A stretch of DNA of 64,000 bases from contig FXYJ02000001.1 of NCBI GenBank assembly GCA_900184925.1, positions 310,001 to 374,000 on the forward strand. Direction: 5' to 3'. Positions 8,213 to 17,483 of the stretch are shown here, in pieces. A program made the position numbers and the translations under genes. Each line of letters opens with the position of its first letter. Position 1 is the stretch's first letter. The DNA comes from Ruminococcaceae bacterium HV4-5-B5C (GTDB lineage: Bacteria; Bacillota; Clostridia; Oscillospirales; Acutalibacteraceae). The notes below the pieces were generated by a model, which saw nothing but the letters and a program-made list of their open reading frames with translations, ran no database searches and had not been told where the DNA came from.

Positions 8213-8713
8213 TCACGGTTCCGCCGCGGTGATTTTTCCGCAGGCAATCTTAGCGCCTGAGTTCCCGGAAGGCTGCGTGGTGAAATCATCCGGTTTGCGG
8301 TGGATGATCATCGTTTTGCCGGTCACTTCCTTTACGGTGAACCGGTTTGTAAAAAACGACAGGAACGCGTAGCCTGCGCACCCGAAAAGCGGGGGCAGAT
8401 CTCCGGCGTGCGCGGGATGCGGGCAGTTTCCCGGATTGTAATGGGCGCCTGCGTTGGCGAACGGATCCTGCTCGTTGCCCGTGCATTCGCTCCCCGCGTG
8501 AATATGGAACCCGAAAACATCGGCGGGGCATGATATGCCGTCCTGCGGAAGCCCCTGCACCTGTGCGACGAGGAGCACACCGCCTTTTGCCTGATAGAAA
8601 AATACCACGCCGCTTACCGACTCGTAACCCGGTCCGCCGCTCAGTATGGCCTGTGCGTCGGGGGTCTGCCGCAGAAGCGTGTTGAGACCTTCATACCGTG
8701 GTTTGAGAAACAC
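8213..8713 (-). CDS. sodC: Cu/Zn superoxide dismutase family protein
   Basis: About 166 residues with the Cu/Zn SOD ligand set in order: FGFHIH (two copper His), GAHYNP (bridging His), HPAHAGDLPPL (zinc His and Asp), MIIH (fourth copper His), and two Cys (SEC, ACG) placed for the family disulfide. The usual active-site Arg in the GN.G.R.ACG motif is Lys here (GNSGAKIACG). There is no signal peptide, unlike proteobacterial SodC but like some Firmicutes homologues. The start is taken as GTG 8713, 8 bases after GGAGG; the GTG at 8722 overlaps that site. It is convergent with the second C39-like gene. Confidence 0.85.
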   Translation of the reverse strand: MFLKPRYEGLNTLLRQTPDAQAILSGGPGYESVSGVVFFYQAKGGVLLVAQVQGLPQDGISCPADVFGFHIHAGSECTGNEQDPFANAGAHYNPGNCPHPAHAGDLPPLFGCAGYAFLSFFTNRFTVKEVTGKTMIIHRKPDDFTTQPSGNSGAKIACGKITAAEP

Positions 8714-8823
8714 GAAGATCACCTCCGCACTATCTTATGCGAAGACAGAATAATTGCGCGTATGGCAACCAAAAATCAGGTTCGCCGTACGCGCAGTTGT
8801 TTGATGTGATTTTGTCGGTGGGA

Positions 8824-9891
8824 TCAGCCGCTTTCTTTTTCCATCAAAGTCCAGGGAACCGATTCGGAGGAGACCTTTTCCCCGCGCAGCATGTGCACGA
8901 GAGCCTCCGCTGCGATTTTTCCGACGTGGCGCGAACCGTGCGCGAGGGAAGTGATGCGAACGCTGCAGAATTCACTGTAGGAACTGTTGTCGAAGCTCAC
9001 GACTGCAAGGTCCTCCGGAACCCTGATGTTTCGTTCCCGCAGGAACCCGATGAGAGCGAAGGCAATTTCGTCGTTATAGCAGACGACGGCGGTGCAGCCC
9101 TTCAGGGTGTTCCCGATATAATCCGCCATCTTCTGGAGGTTTCCATCGCTCAGAAACAGTGCCTTGTCTTCTGTCGTATACCAGATAATTTTGGAATCGG
9201 GAAGAGGATACCCGGCGTCACGGAAGGCGGCGAGAAATCCCGAGTATCGGTCGTGTCCCTGAATATCGTCGCTTTTGAAAATGCCCGCAATGCGGGTGTG
9301 CCCTTTTTTAATGAGATAATCCGTGAGCTGGTAGCCGCCCCGGAAGTTGTCGTCCGAAATACAGACCTGGTCGGTGAGCGCTGCATAAGTAGCGTGCAGG
9401 AAAACAACGGGAACACCCTCCTGCTCCAGTTTGCGGTAAAGATCAAGATTCGGGTTGGGCAGGGCCGTCTTTGTACCTTCTGCGAGAAGTCCGCAGACCG
9501 AGCCGTCAAGGATGCCGTTCAGAATTTCACGTTCCAGATTTACCTGGTTGTGGGAACAGAACAGCATGGTGGAATATCCGTTGCGGGTGAAAATGCTTTC
9601 GGCATCCTGCAAAATAGCGGGAAAAATGTAATCATTGATATAAGTCGTGAGAATCGCGACGCTGTTGCCGCGGCGCGAAGCTGGGTTCCTCAGGTAAGAG
9701 CCGCTGCCCTGCCGTCGCTCAATGAGCCCTTCGGAAGTCAGCAGAGCGAGGGCACGCCGTACGGTTTGGCGGTTGGCACCGTAAGTTTTCGACAGATCCA
9801 TTTCCGTCGGCAGTCTCATTGTATTCTGGTAGACCCCGTTCTGAATATTGGTACGCAGTGCAGCGGCAATCTGCACATATTTTAAAGGCAT
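8824..9891 (-). CDS. araR: AraR-type arabinose repressor (GntR HTH + LacI-type sensor)
   Basis: A 355-residue hybrid: an N-terminal GntR winged helix (LPTEMDLSKTYGANRQTVRRAL) and a C-terminal periplasmic-binding-like domain of the LacI/GalR kind (VAILTTYINDYIFP… through DDNFRGG, GHTRIAGIF, VVSFDNSSYSEF). This architecture is that of AraR, which represses arabinose genes until L-arabinose binds. It is divergent from araBAD over a 594-base regulatory gap containing matching half-sites. Confidence 0.9.
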   Translation of the reverse strand: MPLKYVQIAAALRTNIQNGVYQNTMRLPTEMDLSKTYGANRQTVRRALALLTSEGLIERRQGSGSYLRNPASRRGNSVAILTTYINDYIFPAILQDAESIFTRNGYSTMLFCSHNQVNLEREILNGILDGSVCGLLAEGTKTALPNPNLDLYRKLEQEGVPVVFLHATYAALTDQVCISDDNFRGGYQLTDYLIKKGHTRIAGIFKSDDIQGHDRYSGFLAAFRDAGYPLPDSKIIWYTTEDKALFLSDGNLQKMADYIGNTLKGCTAVVCYNDEIAFALIGFLRERNIRVPEDLAVVSFDNSSYSEFCSVRITSLAHGSRHVGKIAAEALVHMLRGEKVSSESVPWTLMEKESG

Positions 9892-9909
9892 AATCGGATG
9901 CTCCCGCTT

Positions 9910-9987
9910 TAAATTTGTCTACTGCGATCTGTTTTCAGTGCTTTTGCTTCTATCTTGTCCCATTCGAAGATTAAATAGACAAATTTA
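9910..9987. promoter_or_regulatory. Inverted 12-bp pair near araR start, candidate AraR sites
   Basis: TAAATTTGTCTA at 9910-9921 and its exact reverse complement TAGACAAATTTA at 9976-9987 lie 19-96 bases upstream of the araR start. They carry ATTTGT, the half-site core of known AraR operators (ATTTGTAC). Their position downstream of an AT-rich -10-like TATGATAAAAT (minus strand) suggests autoregulation of araR. Confidence 0.5.
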
Positions 9988-10002
9988 TTTTATCATAAAA
10001 AG

Positions 10003-10024
10003 ACGCTTTCGGAAAGCGTTTGCG
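10003..10024. promoter_or_regulatory. 17-bp palindrome with cre-like core
   Basis: ACGCTTTC-G-GAAAGCGT is a perfect palindrome; its right part GGAAAGCGTTTGC resembles the catabolite responsive element bound by CcpA (about 11 of 14 positions by eye). Carbon-catabolite control of arabinose genes would fit. Confidence 0.4.
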
Positions 10025-10223
10025 GCTATTTTTTGCTTTGCCTTTTATTTTGCTGCTAAAAAGTGCAGAGAGTGCCGGCAAAAGGAGCAGACGGCAGCCT
10101 TGCAGGTTACATTGCTCCACAGCACAAAGAACCCGGACAAAACCGATCAAAAGCAATAGAAGAATGGCATAGAACGTCTCCAATACTGAAAAAGCAACCA
10201 AGAGAATAAATATGTTTATTAAA

Positions 10224-10275
10224 TGTATGTAAAACTCAAAAATATGTTGACATTATGTACGCTGCCTGCTAGAGT
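10224..10275 (+). promoter_or_regulatory. araBAD promoter with flanking AraR-like cores
   Basis: TTGACA (10247-10252), 17-base spacer, TAGAGT (10270-10275). TGTATGTA (10224-10231) and TGTACG (10256-10261) resemble the TGTACGTA centre of AraR operators and flank the -35, about three helical turns apart. The 5' leader to araB is about 200 bases and contains no other clear element. Confidence 0.55.
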
Positions 10276-10485
10276 AGAAAGCGAAAAGTTCATACACAAA
10301 TTTTACGGGGAAGTGGTACAAAACTATTAAAAATTCATGCTGAAACACCAGAAAAGGATACTCTGTGTTCCCGTCGGATAAACCACATAAAAGAACCGAT
10401 GCACTTTGCCGGAATCAATTAAGACCCGTTTCAGAAAGTCGGATTTCAGGTGTAGGTGGAGTCGGTATAAAAATGAGGTGTGCAT

Positions 10486-12159
10486 ATGAAAAAATACGTA
10501 ATCGGGGTCGACTACGGCACGCTTTCCGGGCGCGCGCTGCTTGCAGATGCGCGTACCGGGGAGGAAATTGCCTCTGCGGTGTATGAATACCCGCATGCGG
10601 TTCTTGACACAACCCTGCCGGACGGCACTCCGCTCGGACCGGACTGGGCGCTCGAGGACCCGCAGGATTACCTCGATGTTCTTGGCCATGCGGTTCCGCA
10701 GGTGATCCGCGAGTCGGGGGTTTCCCCGGCGGATATCATCGGCATCGGCACAGATTTTACTGCCTGCACCATTTTGCCGGTGAAAAAAGACGGCACCCCG
10801 CTGTGCTTTCTCCCGCAGTTCAAAAACCGCCCGCATGCTTATGCGAAACTGTGGAAGCATCATGCCGCGCAGGACAAGGCAAACCGCCTGAATGAGATTG
10901 CTCTGGAACGCGGTGAAAAATGGCTCGACAACTACGGCGGCAAAATCTCTTCGGAGTGGGCTGTCCCAAAAATCTGGCAGGTTCTCGACGAGGACCCTGA
11001 GATTTACAGCGAGATGGACCGTTTCATCGAAGCGGCCGACTGGATTATCTGGCAGCTCTGCGGCAGGGAGACACGCAACTCCTGCACCGCAGGCTACAAG
11101 GAAATGTGGAACAAGGGCACCGGTTTCCCGTCGGATGATTTCTTCAAGGCGCTTGACCCGAGACTGGAGCACGTGGTTGATGAGAAATTCTCGCGTGACA
11201 TTACTCCGCTCGGCGAAAAAGCGGGGGGAATTACACCCGAAGCAGCAAAACTGACCGGCCTGCTGCCCGGCACGGCCGTGGCGATTGGCAATGTGGACGC
11301 GCACGTCTGCGTTCCGGCTGTCGGCATCGACGGCCCAGGGAAAATGCTTGCCATTATGGGGACCTCCACCTGCCATATTATGATGGGTACCGAGGAGCAT
11401 CAGGTTCCCGGTATGTGCGGCGTCGTCGCGGACGGCGTTATGCCCGGCTATTTCGGCTATGAAGCGGGGCAGTCCTGCGTAGGCGACCATTTTGCCTGGT
11501 TCATTGACAACTGCCTGCCCGCCGCCTATTACGAGGAAGCCAAAAAAGAGGGCAAAAACATCCATAAGTTCCTCCGCGAAAAGGCGGAGAAGCAGAGACC
11601 GGGCCAGAGCGGTCTTCTTGCGCTCGACTGGTGGAACGGCAACCGCTCCGTACTTGTCGACGTCGACCTGACCGGAATGATGCTCGGCATGACGCTGCAG
11701 ACGAAGCCGGAAGAAATCTACCGCGCGCTGATTGAAGCAACGGCTTACGGCACGCGCATGATTATTGAAAACTACCGTGAACACGGTGTGCCGGTCGAAG
11801 AATTCTTTGCTTCCGGCGGTATCTCGCAGAAAGACCCGATGACCATGCAGATCTACGCCGACGTTATCAATATGCCGGTTAAAATCGCCGGTTCCGCACA
11901 GGGCCCGGCGCTCGGTTCGGCGATTTTTGCTTCGGTTGCGGCAGGCGAAAAAGAGGGCGGCTACGACTCCATTTTTGAAGCGGCACGCACCATGGGCAAA
12001 ATTAAGGATACCATTTACAATCCGATTGCGGAAAATGCTGCAGTTTATGACAAACTGTTCGCCGAGTACCGCACGCTGCATGATTACTTCGGCCGCGGCG
12101 ACAATGACGTAATGAAACGTCTGAAGGCCATTAAAAAGAATGCTCTGAAGGGAGAATAA
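10486..12159 (+). CDS. araB: Ribulokinase
   Basis: A 557-residue FGGY-family carbohydrate kinase. It starts [14 protein letters not shown] (phosphate-binding loop 1), carries [10 protein letters not shown], the [10 protein letters not shown] block, and [20 protein letters not shown] near the C-terminus, all characteristic of AraB, which phosphorylates L-ribulose with ATP. The ATG at 10486 sits 5 bases after GAGGTG. It is the first gene of araB-araA-araD, with araA 4 bases downstream. Confidence 0.95.
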   Translation: MKKYVIGVDYGTLSGRALLADARTGEEIASAVYEYPHAVLDTTLPDGTPLGPDWALEDPQDYLDVLGHAVPQVIRESGVSPADIIGIGTDFTACTILPVKKDGTPLCFLPQFKNRPHAYAKLWKHHAAQDKANRLNEIALERGEKWLDNYGGKISSEWAVPKIWQVLDEDPEIYSEMDRFIEAADWIIWQLCGRETRNSCTAGYKEMWNKGTGFPSDDFFKALDPRLEHVVDEKFSRDITPLGEKAGGITPEAAKLTGLLPGTAVAIGNVDAHVCVPAVGIDGPGKMLAIMGTSTCHIMMGTEEHQVPGMCGVVADGVMPGYFGYEAGQSCVGDHFAWFIDNCLPAAYYEEAKKEGKNIHKFLREKAEKQRPGQSGLLALDWWNGNRSVLVDVDLTGMMLGMTLQTKPEEIYRALIEATAYGTRMIIENYREHGVPVEEFFASGGISQKDPMTMQIYADVINMPVKIAGSAQGPALGSAIFASVAAGEKEGGYDSIFEAARTMGKIKDTIYNPIAENAAVYDKLFAEYRTLHDYFGRGDNDVMKRLKAIKKNALKGE

Positions 12160-12163
12160 CGCT

Positions 12164-13645
12164 ATGGCGTCTTTAAAAAAGTATAAATTCCTTTTTGTTG
12201 TGGGCAGTCAGGACCTTTACGGTGAAGATGTTCTGAGAACGGTTGACGAGCACGCAAAAGCGATGGTAGACGGTTTCAACGCCGATGCCAATATCCCCTG
12301 TACGGTGGTGTTTCATCCCGTTGTGCGTAATTCCGACGAAATCTATGCTGCCATGATGCAGGCAAACAATGACCCGGACTGCGCGGGCGTCATCACATGG
12401 ATGCACACGTTCTCACCCTCCAAAATGTGGATTCGCGGGTTTCAGGCGCTGCAGAAGCCGCTTCTTCATGTGAACACGCAGTTCAACCGCGATATTCCGT
12501 GGGACAGCATCGACATGGATTTCATGAACCTGAACCAGTCTGCCCACGGCGACCGCGAGCACGGTTTCATCGGCGCGCGGATGCGCCTTCAGGAAAAGGT
12601 CATCTCCGGATGGTGGAAAGAAGAGAAATTCCGCAAACGTGTGGCGGGTTGGATGCGCGCCGCCGTCGGTGCCTTTGAGAGCCGCAGGCTCCGCGTCCTG
12701 CGCATCAGCGACAATATGCGCGACGTAGCCGTGACCGAGGGCGATAAAGTCGAAGCGCAGATCAAATTCGGCTGGCGTGTGGACCACTACGGCGTTGAAG
12801 ACATCATCCGCCTCGTCGACGCGGTGACGGAAGAAGAAATCGACGCGCAGATGAAGGAATACGAACAACATTACGATATGGCGACGGATCAGATCGACTC
12901 CGTCCGCTACCAGGCGCGTGAGGAAGTAGCCCTGAAAAAGTTCATGGAGAACGAGCAATTTGGCGCGTTTCACACGAATTTTCAGGATCTTCAGCAGCTT
13001 CGCCAGCTCCCCGGTCTCGCTGCACAGGACCTGATGCGGCAGGGCTACGGCTTCGGCGCAGAAGGCGACTGGAAAGTCGCCGCACTCTGCAGGGTCATGA
13101 AGAGCATGACTGCAGACCTTGACTGCGGAACCGCATTCATGGAAGACTATACCTACAACTTTGACCCCGCCTGCGGCATGAACATGGGCGCCCACATGCT
13201 GGAAGTCTGCCCGACCGTCGCATGCGAAAAACCGAAGATTCAGGTGTTCCCGCTCGGCATCGGAGACCGCGAAGATCCCGCCCGTCTGACCTTTAAGGCG
13301 AAGTCCGGCCCGGCCGTGCTTGCTACGATCATCGACATGGGCGACCGGTTCCGCATGATTGTGAACGATGTGGACTGCCAGAAGCAGGAGCACGATATGC
13401 CGAAGCTTCCCGTTGCCGCCGTTCTCTGGAAACCGCTGCCGGATCTCGAGACGTCCGCGGAGGCATGGATGTACGCAGGCGGCGCGCATCACTCCGTTAT
13501 CAGCTTCGGCCTGACCGACGAAGAACTGCGTGATTTTGCCGAGATCATGGATATTGAATACATCCATATCGGCAAAGATACCGATATCCATGAGCTTCGT
13601 AAGGAGCTGACGTGGAACGATCTTATTTGGAAACTGAAGAAATAA
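12164..13645 (+). CDS. araA: L-arabinose isomerase
   Basis: A 493-residue protein of normal AraA length, converting L-arabinose to L-ribulose. Diagnostic stretches are FLFVVGSQDLYGED at the start, ITWMHTFSPSKMWI, LLHVNTQFNRDIPW, QGYGFGAEGDWKVAALCRVM, MEDYTYNF and GGAHHSVISF, which include the Mn-binding Glu and His residues. It sits 4 bases after araB and 37 before araD in one operon. Confidence 0.97.
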   Translation: MASLKKYKFLFVVGSQDLYGEDVLRTVDEHAKAMVDGFNADANIPCTVVFHPVVRNSDEIYAAMMQANNDPDCAGVITWMHTFSPSKMWIRGFQALQKPLLHVNTQFNRDIPWDSIDMDFMNLNQSAHGDREHGFIGARMRLQEKVISGWWKEEKFRKRVAGWMRAAVGAFESRRLRVLRISDNMRDVAVTEGDKVEAQIKFGWRVDHYGVEDIIRLVDAVTEEEIDAQMKEYEQHYDMATDQIDSVRYQAREEVALKKFMENEQFGAFHTNFQDLQQLRQLPGLAAQDLMRQGYGFGAEGDWKVAALCRVMKSMTADLDCGTAFMEDYTYNFDPACGMNMGAHMLEVCPTVACEKPKIQVFPLGIGDREDPARLTFKAKSGPAVLATIIDMGDRFRMIVNDVDCQKQEHDMPKLPVAAVLWKPLPDLETSAEAWMYAGGAHHSVISFGLTDEELRDFAEIMDIEYIHIGKDTDIHELRKELTWNDLIWKLKK

Positions 13646-13682
13646 AACCTGATTCTCATGCCTTCAAAGGAGGAAATCCCCA

Positions 13683-14381
13683 TTGCTCGAAGAACTGAAA
13701 AAAAAGGTTTGTGAAGCCAACCTGCAGCTCCCGAAGCTTGGCCTCGTGGTTTTTACCTGGGGCAATGTTTCCGGGATCGACCGCGAAAAAGGGCTGTTTG
13801 TCATCAAACCGTCCGGTGTTCCGTATGACGAACTGAAACCGGAGGATATGGTCGTTGTGGATCTGAACGGCAACAAGGTGGAGGGGCGTCTCAACCCTTC
13901 CTCCGACACGCCGACGCACTGTGAGCTTTATAACCACTTCCCGACGATCGGCGGCGTCGTGCATACCCATTCGCGCTGGGCGACCATCTGGGCACAGTCC
14001 GGCCGTGCAATTCCCGCTTACGGCACGACGCATGCAGACTATTTCTACGGCGAGATTCCCTGCACAAGGGCAATGACCGACAAGGAGATCGAAGGCGCTT
14101 ACGAAAAGGAAACCGGATCCGTGATTGTGGAAACGTTTCAGGAAAAGAATCCGGAGGATGTTCCGGCGGTGCTTGTGAAATCGCACGGGCCGTTTACCTG
14201 GGGCAAAGACTGCGACGAAGCCGTCTACCACGCGGCTGTCCTTGAGGAAGTCGCCATGATGGCGTGGCACACCGAAGCCATCGCGGGCGAACCGTCGGAA
14301 AAGATGCAGCAGGTTCTGCTCGACAAGCATTTCCTTCGCAAACACGGCGCGAACGCCTATTACGGTCAGGCGACCCGTTAA
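13683..14381 (+). CDS. araD: L-ribulose-5-phosphate 4-epimerase
   Basis: A 232-residue class II aldolase-fold enzyme making D-xylulose-5-phosphate. Seen are [21 protein letters not shown], the SSDTPTH substrate motif, and the zinc histidines in [10 protein letters not shown] and the [12 protein letters not shown] block. The start is TTG at 13683, 9 bases after a perfect AAAGGAGG; no ATG fits. It ends the operon and a strong terminator follows. Confidence 0.95.
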   Translation: MLEELKKKVCEANLQLPKLGLVVFTWGNVSGIDREKGLFVIKPSGVPYDELKPEDMVVVDLNGNKVEGRLNPSSDTPTHCELYNHFPTIGGVVHTHSRWATIWAQSGRAIPAYGTTHADYFYGEIPCTRAMTDKEIEGAYEKETGSVIVETFQEKNPEDVPAVLVKSHGPFTWGKDCDEAVYHAAVLEEVAMMAWHTEAIAGEPSEKMQQVLLDKHFLRKHGANAYYGQATR

Positions 14382-14411
14382 CGCGGGCTCTGAATATTAC
14401 CCCCCCATGCA

Positions 14412-14445
14412 GGAAAGCCGGAAGTTTCTTCCGGCTTTCCTTTTT
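14412..14445 (+). terminator. Terminator of araBAD
   Basis: GGAAAGCCGGAA pairs perfectly with TTCCGGCTTTCC around a 5-base loop and is followed by TTTTT. Confidence 0.95.
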
Positions 14446-14538
14446 GCGGGCGGATATTGACGGGCACGGCGGCAGGATGTAAAATCAAAGCACGGCGCTT
14501 TCAGGCGGCCTCAGAAAATCGAAAAGGGTGGCGTTATC

Positions 14539-15756
14539 ATTCCCAGACCTTACCTGACCCCACCGGGTCTCACCGCAAGATATTCCTTCCTCCACAGCTT
14601 TTACTGGCCGGTGCTTTGCTGCAGTTTCTCGTTTGGAACCGTGTTTTTCCTTTCCAAGGGATATTCAAACGGTGAAACCGGAGCAATTCTGGCGGCGGCA
14701 AGTATCCTCTCCGTACTGGCACAGCCGGCCGCCGCCGTGCTGGCCGACCGGTCCGAGCGGATTTCCATGAAGCAGCTGATCGTGATTCTGTCTGCCGCCG
14801 GGGCGGCACTTGCGGCGGCTCGGTTCTTCTGTTCAAATGTTCCGGCCGTGCCGGCTGTTCTGTTCGTTCTGGAGCAGGCGGTTGTCGGTGCTCTTCAGCC
14901 GCTTATGAACGCGCTCGGCGTTCAGGTAATGAACCGCGGAGGGAAGATTAATTTCGGTCTTTCCCGGGGAACCGGCTCCATGACTTATGCGGTCGTTTCC
15001 ATTTTGCTTGGCCTTTTTCTGAGAACTGCAAAAACGGATGTACTTCCGCTTTTTTCAATTGTCTTTTATGCGGCGTTTGCTGTCTCCGTCGTTAAATTTC
15101 CTGCGGACAGGCACTGCGAAACAAAGAAAGAGACACCAACGGAGGGCCTGCATGGCGAAGGGCGCCCTCCGCGTGCGAAAGCGGACGTGCGGTTCCTTCT
15201 TCTGCTGGTGGCGGTGGCTCTGGCCTTCTGCTCTCAGTCGATGATCGGAAGCTTTATGATTAATATTGTGAAGCATGTTGGAGGAACAGCAGAAAACGTG
15301 GGAATCACCAACGGCATTTCGGCAGCAATTGAAATGCCTGCCATGACGATGTTCGCTCTGCTGATTAAAAAATACCGCAGCGGAACGCTGCTGAAAGTTT
15401 CTTTTGTCATTTTTGTCTGCAAAGCGCTGGCAACCATGCTTGCACCAAGCGTTGCCGCACTTTATCTGGTACAGGCCCTGCAGTTTGGCGCCTACGCGCT
15501 GTTCATCCCCGCTTCCGTTTATTATGCCAATGAAGTGATTCCCGAAAGCAGCCTTGCGAAGGGACAGGCCGCTTTGACGACTGCTGCGACATTCGGCGGC
15601 GTGGCGGCGAATCTTCTCGGCGGGTGGATTCTGGACGGGTTCGGCGTGGGCATGATGCTTGCGGTCAGCGTCCTTTCCGCAGTGGTGGGATGCGCCGTCG
15701 GACTGCCGGTTATCAGACGGGGCAGAACGCTCCGGACAAAAGACAGTGAAGCATAA
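14539..15756 (+). CDS. MFS transporter, probable non-AUG start
   Basis: A major facilitator protein with about 11-12 membrane segments (GAILAAASILSVLAQPAAAVLADR is the typical loop-2 region; GQAALTTAATFGGVAANLLGGWILD lies in the C-half). The first ATG/GTG/TTG in frame is GTG 14611, which would cut into the first membrane helix (YSFLHSFYWPVLCCSFSFG) and has no ribosome site. The frame is open upstream; AAGGGTGG at 14524-14531 points to ATT at 14539, giving 405 residues. The substrate is unknown. A hydrophilic central loop lies near residue 190. Start codon choice is uncertain. Confidence 0.75.
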   Translation: MPRPYLTPPGLTARYSFLHSFYWPVLCCSFSFGTVFFLSKGYSNGETGAILAAASILSVLAQPAAAVLADRSERISMKQLIVILSAAGAALAAARFFCSNVPAVPAVLFVLEQAVVGALQPLMNALGVQVMNRGGKINFGLSRGTGSMTYAVVSILLGLFLRTAKTDVLPLFSIVFYAAFAVSVVKFPADRHCETKKETPTEGLHGEGRPPRAKADVRFLLLLVAVALAFCSQSMIGSFMINIVKHVGGTAENVGITNGISAAIEMPAMTMFALLIKKYRSGTLLKVSFVIFVCKALATMLAPSVAALYLVQALQFGAYALFIPASVYYANEVIPESSLAKGQAALTTAATFGGVAANLLGGWILDGFGVGMMLAVSVLSAVVGCAVGLPVIRRGRTLRTKDSEA

Positions 15757-15757
15757 C

Positions 15758-15789
15758 AAAGGCCGGGCGCAAAAGCGTCCCGGCCTTTT
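15758..15789. terminator. Terminator between convergent genes
   Basis: AAAGGCCGGG pairs with CCCGGCCTTT, with T on both outer sides, so it can serve both the MFS gene and the minus-strand DUF6483-like gene. Confidence 0.85.
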
Positions 15790-15804
15790 CTCTGCCCGGT
15801 CCTG

Positions 15805-16179
15805 CTACAGGTCGATTGGAAGCGCAGGCATTCCCTTGAAGCTGAAGACGATCTCTTTTAATCCGTCGTAGATTTCCTGACGCGAAAAATTGTGCGCCTC
15901 CAGTTCTTCATCGCTCATTTTTGAAAGCTTCTGGTAGAAATCCACTGCAACCGCCAGAAACTCGCGGCTGCTGCTGCGGCTGTCAAACAGAAGGTCTTCC
16001 GCTTCGCAGATTTTGCCAGCGCGGAGCAGAGTGTTGAGTTTCATGTAGAGGTCGTCGGTGTCGGTGAGGTGGTCCGCATCTTCGACATCATACTGAATAT
16101 AATCTTTCTGGAAAACAACGCGCGCGACAAACTGCACCAGCGTGTCGATCTGGCGCAGAATCCAGTCCTGCTCAAACAT
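15805..16179 (-). CDS. DUF6483-like small soluble protein
   Basis: A 124-residue acidic protein starting MFEQDWILRQIDTLVQFVA. The opening and the helical, Leu/Glu-rich remainder resemble a clostridial family of unknown function (DUF6483 as I recall it). No catalytic motif or membrane segment is seen. It follows the DUF362 gene by 20 bases on the same strand and is probably co-transcribed with it. Confidence 0.6.
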   Translation of the reverse strand: MFEQDWILRQIDTLVQFVARVVFQKDYIQYDVEDADHLTDTDDLYMKLNTLLRAGKICEAEDLLFDSRSSSREFLAVAVDFYQKLSKMSDEELEAHNFSRQEIYDGLKEIVFSFKGMPALPIDL

Positions 16180-16199
16180 GGGGCATTTCCCTTTCCGGT

Positions 16200-17306
16200 T
16201 CAGATTTTGATCAGATCGTATTCGCTGCTGCCGAGGCCGAGCTTTTCCGCGTGGCGGATGGTTACCATCCAGTCGGTCGTCGGGTGCATGTCGGTGAAAA
16301 TGTCACCGGAATCACGGTGCTTTCCGTCAAGCAGACTGCCGGAGTTGACAGGCTGGCTGTTGACGGCATTGGCGCAGGCTACGTCGAGCGCAACGGGGTC
16401 GAACGAAGCAAACATGCCGATGTCCGGGACGATGGGAACGTCATTTGACGGGTAACAGTCACAGAACGGGGAAACGTCGACAACGAGGCTGATGTGGAAC
16501 TGCGGGCGGCCGAGAAGGACGGCGCAGCTGTACTCGGCCATCTTTTTGCCGAGGATTTCGTTTGAATTGCCGATGCCCGGTACGACGGCATCGCGCGGGC
16601 ACGCCCCGATGCACCGGCCGCAGCCGACGCACTTTTCGTGGTCGATGGATGCCTTGCGGTCCGCGATCGTGATCGCGTCGTGAGCGCAGCTTTTCCGGCA
16701 GGTGCCGCAGCCGACACAGAGGTCCTGCACCACATGGGGCTTTCCGCTGCTGTGCATTTCCATTTTGCCCGCGCGGGAGCCGCAGCCCATGCCGATGTTT
16801 TTCAGCGTTCCGCCGATTCCGGTTGCTTCGTGCATCTTGAAATGAGTCAGCGAGAGGATGACGTCCGCGTCCATAATCGCGTGGCCGATCTTCGCTTCTT
16901 TTACATATTCGCCGCCTTCAACGGGGACGAGAGTTTCGTCGGTGCCTTTCAGACCGTCGCCGATCAAAATCTGGCAACCGGTGGAAAACGGTGAAAAGCC
17001 GTTGACATAGGCGGAGTTCAGATGGTCAATCGCATTTTTGCGCTCACCGACGTAAAGCGTGTTACAGTCGGTGAGGAACGGAATGCCGTTCAGCTCCCGC
17101 ACAACGTCGGCAACCGCCCGTGCATAGTTCGGGCGCAGATAGGCGAGGTTGCCCGGTTCACCGAAGTGAAGTTTAATGGCGGTGAATTTCTTTTCAAAAT
17201 CAATTTGTTCAATTCCGGCTTTGTAAAGAAGACGCTTCAGCTTCTGAAGCAGATTTTCGTTTTCGGTTACGTGCATGTCGGTAAAATAGACTTTTGATTT
17301 TTCCAT
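16200..17306 (-). CDS. DUF362 protein with two [4Fe-4S] clusters
   Basis: A 368-residue protein. A DUF362 domain covers the N-terminal half (KLHFGEPGNLAYLRPNYARAV…GHAIMDADVILSLTHFKMH), followed by a ferredoxin insert with two clusters (CVGCGTCRKSC and CVGCGRCIGAC) and a C-terminal DUF362 part with FDPVALDVACANAVN. The exact reaction is unknown; an electron-transfer or redox role is inferred from the clusters. ATG 17306 follows GGGAGG by 9 bases; the extra 41 residues of the open frame upstream have no ribosome site. Confidence 0.85.
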   Translation of the reverse strand: MEKSKVYFTDMHVTENENLLQKLKRLLYKAGIEQIDFEKKFTAIKLHFGEPGNLAYLRPNYARAVADVVRELNGIPFLTDCNTLYVGERKNAIDHLNSAYVNGFSPFSTGCQILIGDGLKGTDETLVPVEGGEYVKEAKIGHAIMDADVILSLTHFKMHEATGIGGTLKNIGMGCGSRAGKMEMHSSGKPHVVQDLCVGCGTCRKSCAHDAITIADRKASIDHEKCVGCGRCIGACPRDAVVPGIGNSNEILGKKMAEYSCAVLLGRPQFHISLVVDVSPFCDCYPSNDVPIVPDIGMFASFDPVALDVACANAVNSQPVNSGSLLDGKHRDSGDIFTDMHPTTDWMVTIRHAEKLGLGSSEYDLIKI

Positions 17307-17424
17307 GTGAATGTTCCTCCCTGTCTTAGAAATCGTGCGGGAATTTTTATTATTATACCATCTTTGTCCGAGCCGATAAAGCGGCATTGGGCGCTTTGAA
17401 GAAAATATTCCGGAAGGGAAGCCG

Positions 17425-17460
17425 CGCAAAAAAGCCGTCTCCGTTTACAGAGACGGCTTT
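17425..17460 (-). terminator. Terminator of amtB-glnK
   Basis: AAAGCCGTCTC pairs with GAGACGGCTTT; on the minus strand it is followed by six T. Confidence 0.9.
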
Positions 17461-17483
17461 CAACCGCGGGAACATTTCAGTTT

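Noticed and set aside
9848..10201. Overlapping 76- and 103-codon frames in the araR-araB gap
   Set aside because: Neither has a ribosome site and both cross the regulatory elements; composition fits non-coding DNA.
17307..17429. 41-residue N-terminal extension of the DUF362 protein
   Set aside because: The strong ribosome site lies before the internal ATG at 17306; the extension has no start signal.
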